Below the pieces are notes generated by a model, which ran no database searches, was not told the origin of the DNA, and was given only the letters and a program-made list of their open reading frames with translations. Source: Streptomyces shenzhenensis (GTDB taxonomy: Bacteria > Actinomycetota > Actinomycetes > Streptomycetales > Streptomycetaceae). Taken from it: a stretch of DNA of 64,000 nt. Made by a program: the position numbers and the translations under genes. The stretch covers positions 162,284-226,283 of the forward strand of contig NZ_JAJONF010000012.1 of the NCBI RefSeq assembly GCF_021462265.1, written 5' to 3'. Position 1 is the first letter of the stretch. Each line of letters starts with the position of its first letter. Positions 46,598-54,425 of this stretch are shown here, in pieces.

Positions 46598-49141
46598 TCA
46601 CCCCCGGTCCGCGGACCGGGGGTGGCGCACCGCGAGCAGCAGCGCCACGTCGTCCGGGCGGTCGGTGGCGTGCCGGGCCATGGCGGTGAGCCGGTCGGCC
46701 ACCCCGGTGAGGGTACGGGGGCCGCGCCGCCCCGGCGCCGCCCCCGCCTCGGCCAGGGCCGCCCCCAGCGCCGCGATGCCCTCGTCGATGTCGGCACCGG
46801 GCCGCTCCACCAGCCCGTCCGTGTACAGGGCGAGGATCGCGTCCGGCGCCAGCTCCAGCCCGGTCACCGGATAGCCGGCCCGCGGATCCACGCCCAGGAC
46901 GACACCGCCGGGGACCTCCAGGACCCGGGTACGGCCGTCCGGGGCGCGCAGCAGGGGCGGCGGATGACCGGCCCGGGCGATCCTGGCACGCCCGGTGGCG
47001 GGGTCCAGACGCAGATAGCAGCAACTGGCGAACTGGCCCGGGTCGAGGTCGATGAGCAGCCGGTTGGTGCCGCTCAGCACCTCGTCGGGCGGCCGGTCGC
47101 TGAGCGCGAACGCTCGGACCGCGCTGCGTAGTTGCCCCATGGTGGCGGCAGCCTGCACGCCGTGCCCCTGCACGTCGCCGATGACCAGGGCGAGGCCGTC
47201 GCCCGCCCCGACGACGTCGTACCAGTCGCCGCCCACGTCCATGCCCTGGGTGCCCGGCAGATACCGGCCCGCGGTCTCCACCTGGGGGTGCGCCGACAGC
47301 CGGCGGGGCAGCAGCGCCTGCTGGAGACCGCGGGCGAGGGCGGCCTCGCTGTCGTAGCGCCGGGCCTTCTCCATGGCGTGCGCGATCAGGCCGGCGAGCG
47401 CCGTGAGGACCGTGCGCTCCTCGGTGCTGAAGCGGCGCTCGACGTCGAAGCCGAGGATGCAGGTGCCGACCGGGTGCCCGGAGGCGATCAGCGGCAGGAA
47501 GGCGCGGGCGCCCACGTCGGCGTCCAGGGCGAGGTCCGGGTAGGTGTCCGCCAGCTGCCGCATCGACTCGAAGAACAGCGGCCTGCCGGTGGTGAGGGTC
47601 TCGACACCGGGGATGGGGGCGTCCAGACCGACGCCGTCGAACGGGGTGAGGAAGCCGGGCGGGAAGCCGTTCTCCCAGGCCAGGTAGAGATGCCGGTCCT
47701 GGAGCAGGTAGATGGCCAGCCGGCCGCCGCCGAACGCCGGGAGCAGCTCCTGGGTGACCACCGCCGACACCTGCCGGGCGGTCACCGCGTCGGTCAGCGC
47801 GATCGCGAGGGCGATGGGCCGGTACAGCGGGGCCAGCGAAGAGCCGCCCGGCCCGCCGGGCCGCCCGGGCCCCGCCGTCGTGCCGGGTTCGGCCGTGGGG
47901 TCGGGGCCTGCCGTGCGGGGCAGGTGCATGGCCGGGTCCATCCGGTTGGCCGGCTCGACCGTGCAGGTGATCAGACTCGGGCTTGGGTGCACGGACAGGG
48001 CGAGCAGGCCGCCCTCGGCGGTGTCCCCGCGACGGGCCTGGAAGCGCACCGTGTCACTGGCGAGCAGCGCGCCCCGCCAGTGGTCGTCGTAGGGCGGCCC
48101 GCTCAGCCACGGCATCGCCTCCCACACCGGCCGGCCGAGCAGCTCGGCGTGCGGCCGGCCCGCCAGCCGGACGGCGGCCGGGTTGGCGTAGCGGACGACC
48201 CCGGACCGGTCCAGGCAGAAGACGCCCTGGGGGAGCAGATCGGCCGCTCCGTCGGCGGCCACGGCCGGGCCCGGGCCGACGACGATCCCGGCGACCAGAG
48301 GCGGCTCGGCGGCGCCGGGCGGCGGCCACAGCTCCAGGAGCAGCGGGGCGCCGTCCGCGGCCCGCACCCGCAGCGGGGCGTGCGGCGGCCTGCCGGCCGC
48401 GGTCCGGCGCAGCGCGGCCAGCACGTCGGCGGCGGTGTCGTAGGTGTCGTCGGGTGTCACGGCCGCGGCCAGCTCGGCACCGGTACGGGGGACGTCCCGG
48501 GGCGCCATGCCGAGCAGGGCGTGCAGCCGGTCGTCCGCGCGCACCGCAGAGGTGGCCGGATCCCAGGTGAAACGGCCCACCCGGGCCGTCCCCGGCGGCG
48601 TCGCGGGCGGCCGTACGCACACCGGCTCGCCCTCCCAGGCGACCGCCGCGTCGCCCTCCTCGGCCACCAGCTCGCGCAGTCCGGCTCCCAGCGTCTCGGC
48701 CAGCCGCCCCAGCCGGTCCAGGTCGGGCAGCTCGTCCACGGTGTCCGAGGTACCGGGAAGCAGCACGGTGAGCACCCCGAAGGACGATTCCGCGCCGGGC
48801 ACGGGCGTGTACACCGAGCCGAACTGGAACGGCAGGCCCGCCGCGAACTGGGGATAGCGGCGCACCATCTCGGTGGCGTTGGGCAGCACCACCCGCACCC
48901 CGAGCCGGTAGGCGTCCGCGACCGGGAACGGCCGGTCCACGTGCAGCCGCCACCAGGGCCTGAACAGCGGGCCGGGAAGTCCCACCAGCGTGGCCAGGCG
49001 GAGCAGCCCGGGGGTGCCGGAGCGCAGGTACACACCGGCGACGTGGCAGCCCGCCGCGCCCAGGGCGCCGGTCGAGGCCTCGACCAGCAGCGCGGTCAGC
49101 CGCTCACGCGCCCGGCCCACGTGCTCGCCGCTCCCAGTCAT
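46598..49141 (-). CDS. Cytoplasmic GAF-PAS-PAS-GAF-SpoIIE phosphatase
   Basis: An 847-residue protein without membrane helices. Its N-terminal GAF-like domain starts RERLTALLVEASTGALGAAG. Two PAS segments follow (one with VGRFTWDPATSAVRADDRLH, one with GVFCLDRSGVVRYANPAAVR). After a Pro/Gly linker comes a second GAF (GGRLAIYLLQDRHLYLAWEN) and a C-terminal SpoIIE phosphatase. Phosphatase motifs MDVGGDWYDVVGA, VIGDVQGHGVQA and ILALYTDGLVERPGAD are intact. It lies 80 nt upstream of the membrane SpoIIE gene on the same strand, so the two may be an operon sensing different signals for the same target. Confidence 0.92.
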   Translation of the reverse strand: MTGSGEHVGRARERLTALLVEASTGALGAAGCHVAGVYLRSGTPGLLRLATLVGLPGPLFRPWWRLHVDRPFPVADAYRLGVRVVLPNATEMVRRYPQFAAGLPFQFGSVYTPVPGAESSFGVLTVLLPGTSDTVDELPDLDRLGRLAETLGAGLRELVAEEGDAAVAWEGEPVCVRPPATPPGTARVGRFTWDPATSAVRADDRLHALLGMAPRDVPRTGAELAAAVTPDDTYDTAADVLAALRRTAAGRPPHAPLRVRAADGAPLLLELWPPPGAAEPPLVAGIVVGPGPAVAADGAADLLPQGVFCLDRSGVVRYANPAAVRLAGRPHAELLGRPVWEAMPWLSGPPYDDHWRGALLASDTVRFQARRGDTAEGGLLALSVHPSPSLITCTVEPANRMDPAMHLPRTAGPDPTAEPGTTAGPGRPGGPGGSSLAPLYRPIALAIALTDAVTARQVSAVVTQELLPAFGGGRLAIYLLQDRHLYLAWENGFPPGFLTPFDGVGLDAPIPGVETLTTGRPLFFESMRQLADTYPDLALDADVGARAFLPLIASGHPVGTCILGFDVERRFSTEERTVLTALAGLIAHAMEKARRYDSEAALARGLQQALLPRRLSAHPQVETAGRYLPGTQGMDVGGDWYDVVGAGDGLALVIGDVQGHGVQAAATMGQLRSAVRAFALSDRPPDEVLSGTNRLLIDLDPGQFASCCYLRLDPATGRARIARAGHPPPLLRAPDGRTRVLEVPGGVVLGVDPRAGYPVTGLELAPDAILALYTDGLVERPGADIDEGIAALGAALAEAGAAPGRRGPRTLTGVADRLTAMARHATDRPDDVALLLAVRHPRSADRG

Positions 49142-49241
49142 CGGGTCCTACCTCGTCCGCGCACCGCCGGGTGGGTGACACAGCAAGAATGCGCCACGAC
49201 GGCCCGAACACGCACCTGGGCGGCGGCGCGGACCCGCCGGC

Positions 49242-49928
49242 TCAGCCCGCGGCCACCGGCCGCAGCACCAGGTGACCGTCCTCCCGGCCGGCCACCATGG
49301 CGAAAGGGAAGGTGTCCGTCTCCAGACACAGCGGCACATCCTCCGGATGGACGCCTTCCCAGCCGAGCCGCAGCCCCTCGGCGAGCCGCGCCGCCCCGCC
49401 GGAGTTCCGGGCCCGCTCCACGAACGGCTCCGCACCGGCGGAGCCGTCGGCCACCAGCCGGGCGATGTACTCGGCACAGGCCAGGTCCTCCTCGGCCCGC
49501 CCGTCCTCCCCGGTGACCACGAAGGTGACCGCCGCGGGCCGCGCGCGCCGCAGCACGGCGGCGGTGGCCCCGGCGACCACGAAACTCGCGCACAGCAGCA
49601 GCCTGGCCCCGGCGGCGGCCAGCGCCCCGGTCGTGCCGGCGGTGGTCTTCTGGACGACCGTGCGGCCCCCGACGTCCAGCGAACGCAGCTGGGCCGGCGA
49701 GTTGGCCAGGTCGAAACCCGGCACCACCGGACCGTCCTGGAAGGCCAGCCAGCCGGGGTGACGGGCCTTCAGGTCCAGCGCCTCGTCCAGGGTTTCGGCG
49801 AACACGATGCGCTCGGCGCCCCGCCCGAACGCCCAGGCCGCCACGGTGAACGCCCGCATCACGTCGACGACCACGGCGACTTCGGGCGTCGAGGACAGGC
49901 CGGGGACACCGGTGAACGTGGTTCGCAT
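49242..49928 (-). CDS. 2-phosphosulfolactate phosphatase (ComB) family protein
   Basis: A 228-residue protein with the ComB fold signatures: VAVVVDVMRAFTVAAWAFGR, DLANSPAQLRSLDVGGRTVV, QKTTAGTTGALAAA and TGEDGRAEEDLACAEYI. ComB hydrolyses phosphosulfolactate in coenzyme M synthesis of methanogens. Actinomycetes lack that pathway, so the real substrate here is open. Acidic metal ligands of the family appear present. It starts at ATG 49928 and stands alone between the SpoIIE gene and a DUF1232 gene. Confidence 0.88.
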   Translation of the reverse strand: MRTTFTGVPGLSSTPEVAVVVDVMRAFTVAAWAFGRGAERIVFAETLDEALDLKARHPGWLAFQDGPVVPGFDLANSPAQLRSLDVGGRTVVQKTTAGTTGALAAAGARLLLCASFVVAGATAAVLRRARPAAVTFVVTGEDGRAEEDLACAEYIARLVADGSAGAEPFVERARNSGGAARLAEGLRLGWEGVHPEDVPLCLETDTFPFAMVAGREDGHLVLRPVAAG

Positions 49929-49948
49929 CCCCCCATCATGCCCGGCGG

Positions 49949-50230
49949 TCAGAGTTCCGGGTCGTCGGCCGGCAGGGCCGCGCGCATCGAGCGCAGGGCC
50001 AGCAGCAGGACGCCGATGTCGTCCAGGTAGATCGGGTCGGGCAGCAGGTCGGTGGGCAGCACCAGATACAGCACGGCACCCCAGAACACCCAGCGCGAGC
50101 CCGTCGGCAGCCCGGCCCGGCGCAGGGTGCGCCGGGTGCGGACCAGCCGTACGAGTACGGCGACGGCGCAGGCCAGCAGGGCCGCGGCGACGATCGCGCA
50201 GATCACGAGCACGGTCGTGGTGGTGTCCAT
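49949..50230 (-). CDS. DUF1232 (YkvA-like) small membrane protein
   Basis: A 93-residue protein from ATG 50230, with AGGAC upstream. A first hydrophobic helix (VLVICAIVAAALLACAVAVL) is followed by a basic loop and the DUF1232 signature GAVLYLVLPTDLLPDPIYLD then DIGVLLLALR. Family function is unknown. It starts 40 nt after the upstream gene's stop on the same strand and ends 20 nt before the ComB-like gene's start, so it may be part of a short operon. Confidence 0.85.
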   Translation of the reverse strand: MDTTTTVLVICAIVAAALLACAVAVLVRLVRTRRTLRRAGLPTGSRWVFWGAVLYLVLPTDLLPDPIYLDDIGVLLLALRSMRAALPADDPEL

Positions 50231-50270
50231 GGCTGTCCTGTCGTCCGGCCCCGATCCGGCCCGGGGTCTC

Positions 50271-51422
50271 TCACCGGTCCGTCTTCCCGCTTTCGTCCCC
50301 GGGCATGGCAGCCGGCCCGGCACTCTCCTTCGGAGCCCGCAGCCCCTTGAAGGCACGGGTCAACTGCTGGAAGGGGGAGGCGGGTCGGGGCACTGTCGGT
50401 ACGGCCGGGGCGGGGGTGTCGCGGAGGGCGGCGAGCGCCTCCCCGGCCCGCTCGGCGGCCTCCCGGTACAGGTCGCGGGACCTGGTCATGGCCTCCAGCG
50501 CCTCGGCGTACCGCGCGACGCGCTTGCGCTCCCGCGCCAGCTCCTCCTCCAGCGTCATCAGGGTCCAGTTGTCGCGCAGATCGGCCAGCGCCTCCTCGGC
50601 GCCCCGCGGCGCGGGCCTCGGCAGCGCGGCGAACCGGCGCAGGGCGGCCATCAGTTCGGCCGGCTCCGAGCCGTCCAGGAAGACGCTGCGCACCGCGTAC
50701 TCCTGCGGGTCGTAGCCGTCCGGCGCCGGGTCCGGCGGCAGCAGCACGGCGCCGCCGCGCGGGCACTCGGCACCGAGGTCGCGCAGCGCCCAGTTGACGG
50801 CACGGAACTGCTGCGGCGCGGCCCGGTGTTCCACCACGCGGTGCGCGAGGCCGGGCGGCAGCTGCCGGACCAGCGGCAGCCGGCCGAGCGCGTCGGGCGT
50901 CATCGCCTCGTGCACGACGAGGTTGACGCACCAGGCGTCCTTCGCCGCGTCCCGCAGCACCCGGCGCATGTCCTTGTCGTCGGCGGGCAGCGGGTTGACC
51001 GTGCGCAGCCGTACGCCCGCCACGGCCGGGAGGTAGTCCCAGGCCGCCTCGCCGCCGTCGCCGGCCTCCTCGCCGTCGGGCCAGAACATCGCCGCCGGGG
51101 AGGGCCAGGCCTCGTCCCAGGGCCGGTCGGCCTCGGCGACGAGCTGCCACTCGCGTCCCGCCTGCCGGCCCTGCGGGTCGACGAGGGTCAGCCGGGCGCG
51201 CACCGTCACGGTGCCGTCCCCGACGCGCCAGCGGGCCTCGAAGACGCGCCGCGCGGGGTCGTCGGGCACCGGGGGTTCCGCGAAGTCGTCGAGGGCGCCG
51301 CTGTCCTTGCGGCGGCGCAGGATCCTGCGGATCACCCCCTCGGAGTCCGGGCCCGTGTGGCGGCCACGGGCGGGCCAGACGGTCGGCGGAAGGGCGCTAC
51401 GGGCGGCGGCGGAGTTCGACAT
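50271..51422 (-). CDS. Unknown protein with C-terminal coiled coil
   Basis: A 383-residue protein that I do not recognise. Residues 55-230 look like a mixed alpha/beta domain (RRVFEARWRVGDGTVTVRAR, AAWDYLPAVAGVRLRTVNPL, AAKDAWCVNLVVHEAMT). Residues 265-330 are a long charged helix predicted as coiled coil (LEEELARERKRVARYAEALE). The Pro-rich tail is probably disordered. There is no signal peptide or membrane segment. ATG 51422 is the likely start. The last gene-free stretch upstream (51423-51723) contains only the FprA terminator and presumably this gene's promoter. Confidence 0.75.
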   Translation of the reverse strand: MSNSAAARSALPPTVWPARGRHTGPDSEGVIRRILRRRKDSGALDDFAEPPVPDDPARRVFEARWRVGDGTVTVRARLTLVDPQGRQAGREWQLVAEADRPWDEAWPSPAAMFWPDGEEAGDGGEAAWDYLPAVAGVRLRTVNPLPADDKDMRRVLRDAAKDAWCVNLVVHEAMTPDALGRLPLVRQLPPGLAHRVVEHRAAPQQFRAVNWALRDLGAECPRGGAVLLPPDPAPDGYDPQEYAVRSVFLDGSEPAELMAALRRFAALPRPAPRGAEEALADLRDNWTLMTLEEELARERKRVARYAEALEAMTRSRDLYREAAERAGEALAALRDTPAPAVPTVPRPASPFQQLTRAFKGLRAPKESAGPAAMPGDESGKTDR

Positions 51423-51609
51423 GGGCCAATCTGCTGGTGGGAGGCGGCTGCGTCTTCCAGTATCGCCGCCCCGGAGCGGGTCTCACAGAGCGGGGGCCGC
51501 CCGCGCACGGGTGTGTCGCCCGCAACCGGGGTGCGCATCGTGTGCGTCGTACCACACCGGTTCACCCGTGTCCTTGATCCGGCCCGCCCCGCACAATGGT
51601 GCGGCGGAG

Positions 51610-51645
51610 GGGGCCCGCCCGTCCATCCGCTTCGGGGCGGGCCCC
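51610..51645 (-). terminator. Hairpin terminator after fprA
   Basis: GGGGCCCGCCC (51610-51620) and GGGCGGGCCCC (51635-51645) form a perfect 11-bp stem with a 14-nt loop. It lies about 80 nt beyond the fprA stop. Nothing else is evident in 51423-51723. Confidence 0.7.
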
Positions 51646-51723
51646 GTTCACGCCGCCGAAAGGCGTGCGAGAGGGGCCGACGGCGGTCCGCCGGCCCCGG
51701 TGGGTCCGCACCGTCTCAGTGCC

Positions 51724-53088
51724 TCACGCGCCGCTCTCGCGGAGCATGTCCTCGCGCTCGACGAGCTTGACGCGCTCGCGGCCCTGCGGCTCGCCCAGCG
51801 CCTTCTCGGCGGCGTCCAGCCGGTACCAGCCCTCCCAGGTGGTGAAGCGGACCCCGCGCTCGGCGAGGAAGGCGTCCACGGCCTGAGGCGCCGGCGCCTC
51901 GGGGGTGTGCAGCCGGCCGTTCGCGTAGTCGTCCAGCAGGTTGGACACCGTCTCGTTGGCGTCGCCCTTGGTGTGGCCGATCAGACCGACCGGGCCGCGG
52001 CGGATCCAGCCGGTGACGTACGTCGACCGGAGGTGGCTGCCGCTCTCCTCGATGACCCGGCCGCCGTCGTCCGGGACGGTCCCCGAGTCGATGTCCCAGG
52101 GCAGCTTGGGCAGTTTGTCGGAGAGGTAGCCGACCGCGCGGTAGAGCGCGGTGACGTCCCAGTCCTTGAACTCGCCGGTGCCCTTCACGTTGCCGGTGCC
52201 GTCCAGCGCGGTGCGCTCGGTGCGCAGACCGACGACCTTGCCGTCCTCGCCGAGGATCTCGGTGGGCGACTCGAAGAAGTGCAGGAAGATCTTGTGCGGG
52301 CGGTCGCCGGCATCGCGGATGGCCCAGTTCTCCAGGGTCTTGGCGACCATGTCGGCCTGCTTGTTGCCGCGCCGGGTCTCGATCGAGCCCTCGTCGTAGT
52401 CGATGTCCTCGGGGTCGACGATGACCTCGATGTTGGGGGAGTGGTCGAGCTCGCGCAGCTCCATCGGGGAGAACTTCGCCTGCGCCGGACCGCGGCGGCC
52501 GAACACGTGCACTTCGCGGGCCTTGTTGGCCTTCAGCCCGTCGTGGACGTTCGGCGGGATCTCGGTGGGGAGCAGCTCGTCGGCGGTCTTGGCGAGGACG
52601 CGGGCCACGTCCAGGGCCACGTTGCCGACGCCGAGGACCGCGACCTTCTCGGCCTCGAGCGGCCAGGTGCGGGGCACGTCCGGGTGGCCGTCGTACCAGG
52701 AGACGAAGTCGGCGGCGCCGTAGGAGCCGTCCAGCTCGATGCCGGGTATCCGCAGCTCGCGGTCGGCGGTCGCGCCGGTCGAGAAGATCACCGCGTCGTA
52801 GAACGAGCGCAGGTCGTCGAGGCTGATGTCGGCCGGGTAGTCCACGTTGCCGAAGAGGCGGATCTGCGGCTTGTCCAGCACCTGGTGCAGGGCCGTGACG
52901 ATGCCCTTGATGCGCGGGTGGTCGGGGGCCACGCCGTACCGGATCAGGCCGAACGGGGCGGGCATCCGCTCGAAGAGGTCGATGGAGACGCCGGGCTCGG
53001 CGGCCACCTCGGACTTGAGCAGGGCGTCGGCGGCGTAGATCCCGGCGGGGCCGGCTCCGACGATGGCTACCCGCAGGGGGCGCGGCAT
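51724..53088 (-). CDS. fprA: NADPH-ferredoxin reductase FprA-type
   Basis: A 454-residue flavoprotein of the mycobacterial FprA/adrenodoxin-reductase type. FAD site VAIVGAGPAGIYAADALLKS, then ERMPAPFGLIRYGVAPDHPR, the NADP site VAVLGVGNVALDVARVLAKT, and VTGWIRRGPVGLIGHTKGDA. It passes electrons from NADPH to ferredoxins serving P450s or Fe-S enzymes. ATG 53088 is used because GAAGGGAA sits just upstream. The frame opens at 53115. An iron-box-like dyad is located 50 nt upstream (53139-53156), so iron control is plausible. Confidence 0.95.
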   Translation of the reverse strand: MPRPLRVAIVGAGPAGIYAADALLKSEVAAEPGVSIDLFERMPAPFGLIRYGVAPDHPRIKGIVTALHQVLDKPQIRLFGNVDYPADISLDDLRSFYDAVIFSTGATADRELRIPGIELDGSYGAADFVSWYDGHPDVPRTWPLEAEKVAVLGVGNVALDVARVLAKTADELLPTEIPPNVHDGLKANKAREVHVFGRRGPAQAKFSPMELRELDHSPNIEVIVDPEDIDYDEGSIETRRGNKQADMVAKTLENWAIRDAGDRPHKIFLHFFESPTEILGEDGKVVGLRTERTALDGTGNVKGTGEFKDWDVTALYRAVGYLSDKLPKLPWDIDSGTVPDDGGRVIEESGSHLRSTYVTGWIRRGPVGLIGHTKGDANETVSNLLDDYANGRLHTPEAPAPQAVDAFLAERGVRFTTWEGWYRLDAAEKALGEPQGRERVKLVEREDMLRESGA

Positions 53089-53138
53089 GATCAGGTTCCC
53101 TTCGAGTGAGGACAAGCGATCTCGAACGGGAAGCCTAA

Positions 53139-53156
53139 ACTAAGGCAGTCCTAAGT
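53139..53156 (-). promoter_or_regulatory. Iron-box-like dyad upstream of fprA
   Basis: ACTAAGG-CAGT-CCTAAGT is an imperfect dyad (6 of 7 pairs) rich in the TTAGG/CCTAA half sites used by DtxR/DmdR-type iron repressors. It lies 50 nt before the fprA start. The full 19-bp consensus is only partly matched. Confidence 0.4.
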
Positions 53157-53181
53157 TAGTACGCGGGTCCGCTCTATGACC

Positions 53182-53200
53182 TCATAAGGCGATCTTATGA
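53182..53200. promoter_or_regulatory. TCATAAG-N5-CTTATGA dyad between divergent genes
   Basis: A perfect 7-bp inverted repeat around GCGAT in the 248-nt region between fprA and the reductase gene at 53337. It is AT-rich relative to its surroundings and positioned to act as an operator for either promoter. The regulator is unknown. Confidence 0.6.
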
Positions 53201-53336
53201 CGTGTATCGGGTCCGGCTTATGGCGCGCGAGCCTGCACAGCTGCCCCCGGATGCTTGGCGGGCGCCCGGCCCATGCACCAACCTGTCCTCTTGCGGCGCA
53301 CCGAGGCGCGGTGGCCCATGGGTGAGGGGTGAGAGC

Positions 53337-54398
53337 GTGGACGCACGCGGGGAGACGACCGTGGCGGTGACCGGCGGCAGCGGATTCGTCGGCAGCCATC
53401 TGGTACGACGGCTGCTGAGGCGGGGGTACCGGGTCCGCGCGACCGTCCGCCGGGCCGGTGACGCGGCGAAGGTACGGCCCCTGTGGGAGCTGCAGGAGGC
53501 CTTTCCCGGGCGACTCGCCCTCTTCGAGGCCGACCTGCTCGAGGACGGCTCCTTCGACGAGGCGTTCCGCGGCTGCGCGACCGTCTTCCACGTGGCCTCG
53601 CCGTTCCTGATGCCGGAGCGGATCAAGGACGGCCGACGGGACGTCGTGGACCCTGCGTTGCTCGGCACCCGCAACGTCCTCGGCAGTGTGGAGCGCACCC
53701 CCGAGGTGACGACCCTGGTCCTCACCTCCACCGTGGGCGCGATCTTCGGCGACTACGCCGACGTCCGCGAGATGGCCGGCGAGGTGCTGAGCGAGAAGTA
53801 CTTCAACACCACCAGCACGGTGGCCGACAACCCCTACCACTACGCCAAGACGGTCGCCGAGCGCGCCGCCTGGGACGCCGAGGCCGCCCAGGACCGCTGG
53901 CGCATGGTCGCCCTCAACCCCGGTCTGATCCTGGGCCCTTCCCTGACCCCCGCCTCCGAGTCCGGCAGCCTCTTCCTGCTGGACGAGCTGTTCAAGGGCT
54001 ACTTCTGCTACGGCGCCCCCGACTTCAGCTTCACCACCGCGGACGTCCGTGACGTGGCCGACGCGCACATCGCGGCGGCGGAGAACCCGGCGGCCAGGGG
54101 CCGTTACATCGTGGCCAACGAGACGATGACGTCCTTCGAGGAGATGTCCCGGATCATCCGCACCCGTCACCCCTGGGACCCGCGCCTGCCGCGCACCGCG
54201 CTCCCGCACGGACCGGTACGGGTCCTCGGCCCGCTCTTCGGCCTCACCCAGGACTACATACGCAAGCACCTCGGCATCCGCTTCCGCGTCGACAACAGCA
54301 GAAGCGTCGACGAACTGGGCCTTGTCTACCGGCCCGTCGAGGAGACCCTCCTCGACCACCACGAGAGCTGGCGCGCGCGGCGGAGGAGGAGGGGCTGA
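53337..54398 (+). CDS. NAD(P)-dependent extended short-chain reductase (dihydroflavonol/cinnamoyl-CoA reductase-like)
   Basis: A 353-residue protein of the extended SDR group. The nucleotide site is VAVTGGSGFVGSHLVRRLLRRG, and Arg residues after strand 2 (RVRATVRRAG) favour NADP. Strand 4 is TVFHVASPF. The catalytic Ser lies in LVLTSTVGAIFG, and the Tyr/Lys pair is in NPYHYAKTVAE (YxxxK). Downstream VALNPGLILGPSLTP matches the 4-reductase subgroup. It probably reduces a ketone or aldehyde, substrate unknown. GTG 53337 has GAGGGGTGAG upstream; the longer frame from 53202 has no family residues. Confidence 0.9.
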   Translation: MDARGETTVAVTGGSGFVGSHLVRRLLRRGYRVRATVRRAGDAAKVRPLWELQEAFPGRLALFEADLLEDGSFDEAFRGCATVFHVASPFLMPERIKDGRRDVVDPALLGTRNVLGSVERTPEVTTLVLTSTVGAIFGDYADVREMAGEVLSEKYFNTTSTVADNPYHYAKTVAERAAWDAEAAQDRWRMVALNPGLILGPSLTPASESGSLFLLDELFKGYFCYGAPDFSFTTADVRDVADAHIAAAENPAARGRYIVANETMTSFEEMSRIIRTRHPWDPRLPRTALPHGPVRVLGPLFGLTQDYIRKHLGIRFRVDNSRSVDELGLVYRPVEETLLDHHESWRARRRRRG

Positions 54399-54404
54399 CC
54401 CGAG

Positions 54405-54425
54405 CCGCCCGGTCAGGCCGGGCGG
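54405..54425. terminator. Hairpin between convergent reductase and NlpC/P60 genes
   Basis: CCGCCCGG and CCGGGCGG form an 8-bp stem with a 5-nt loop. It fills the 14-nt gap between two convergent stops and overlaps the NlpC/P60 stop codon, so it can serve both genes. Confidence 0.65.
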
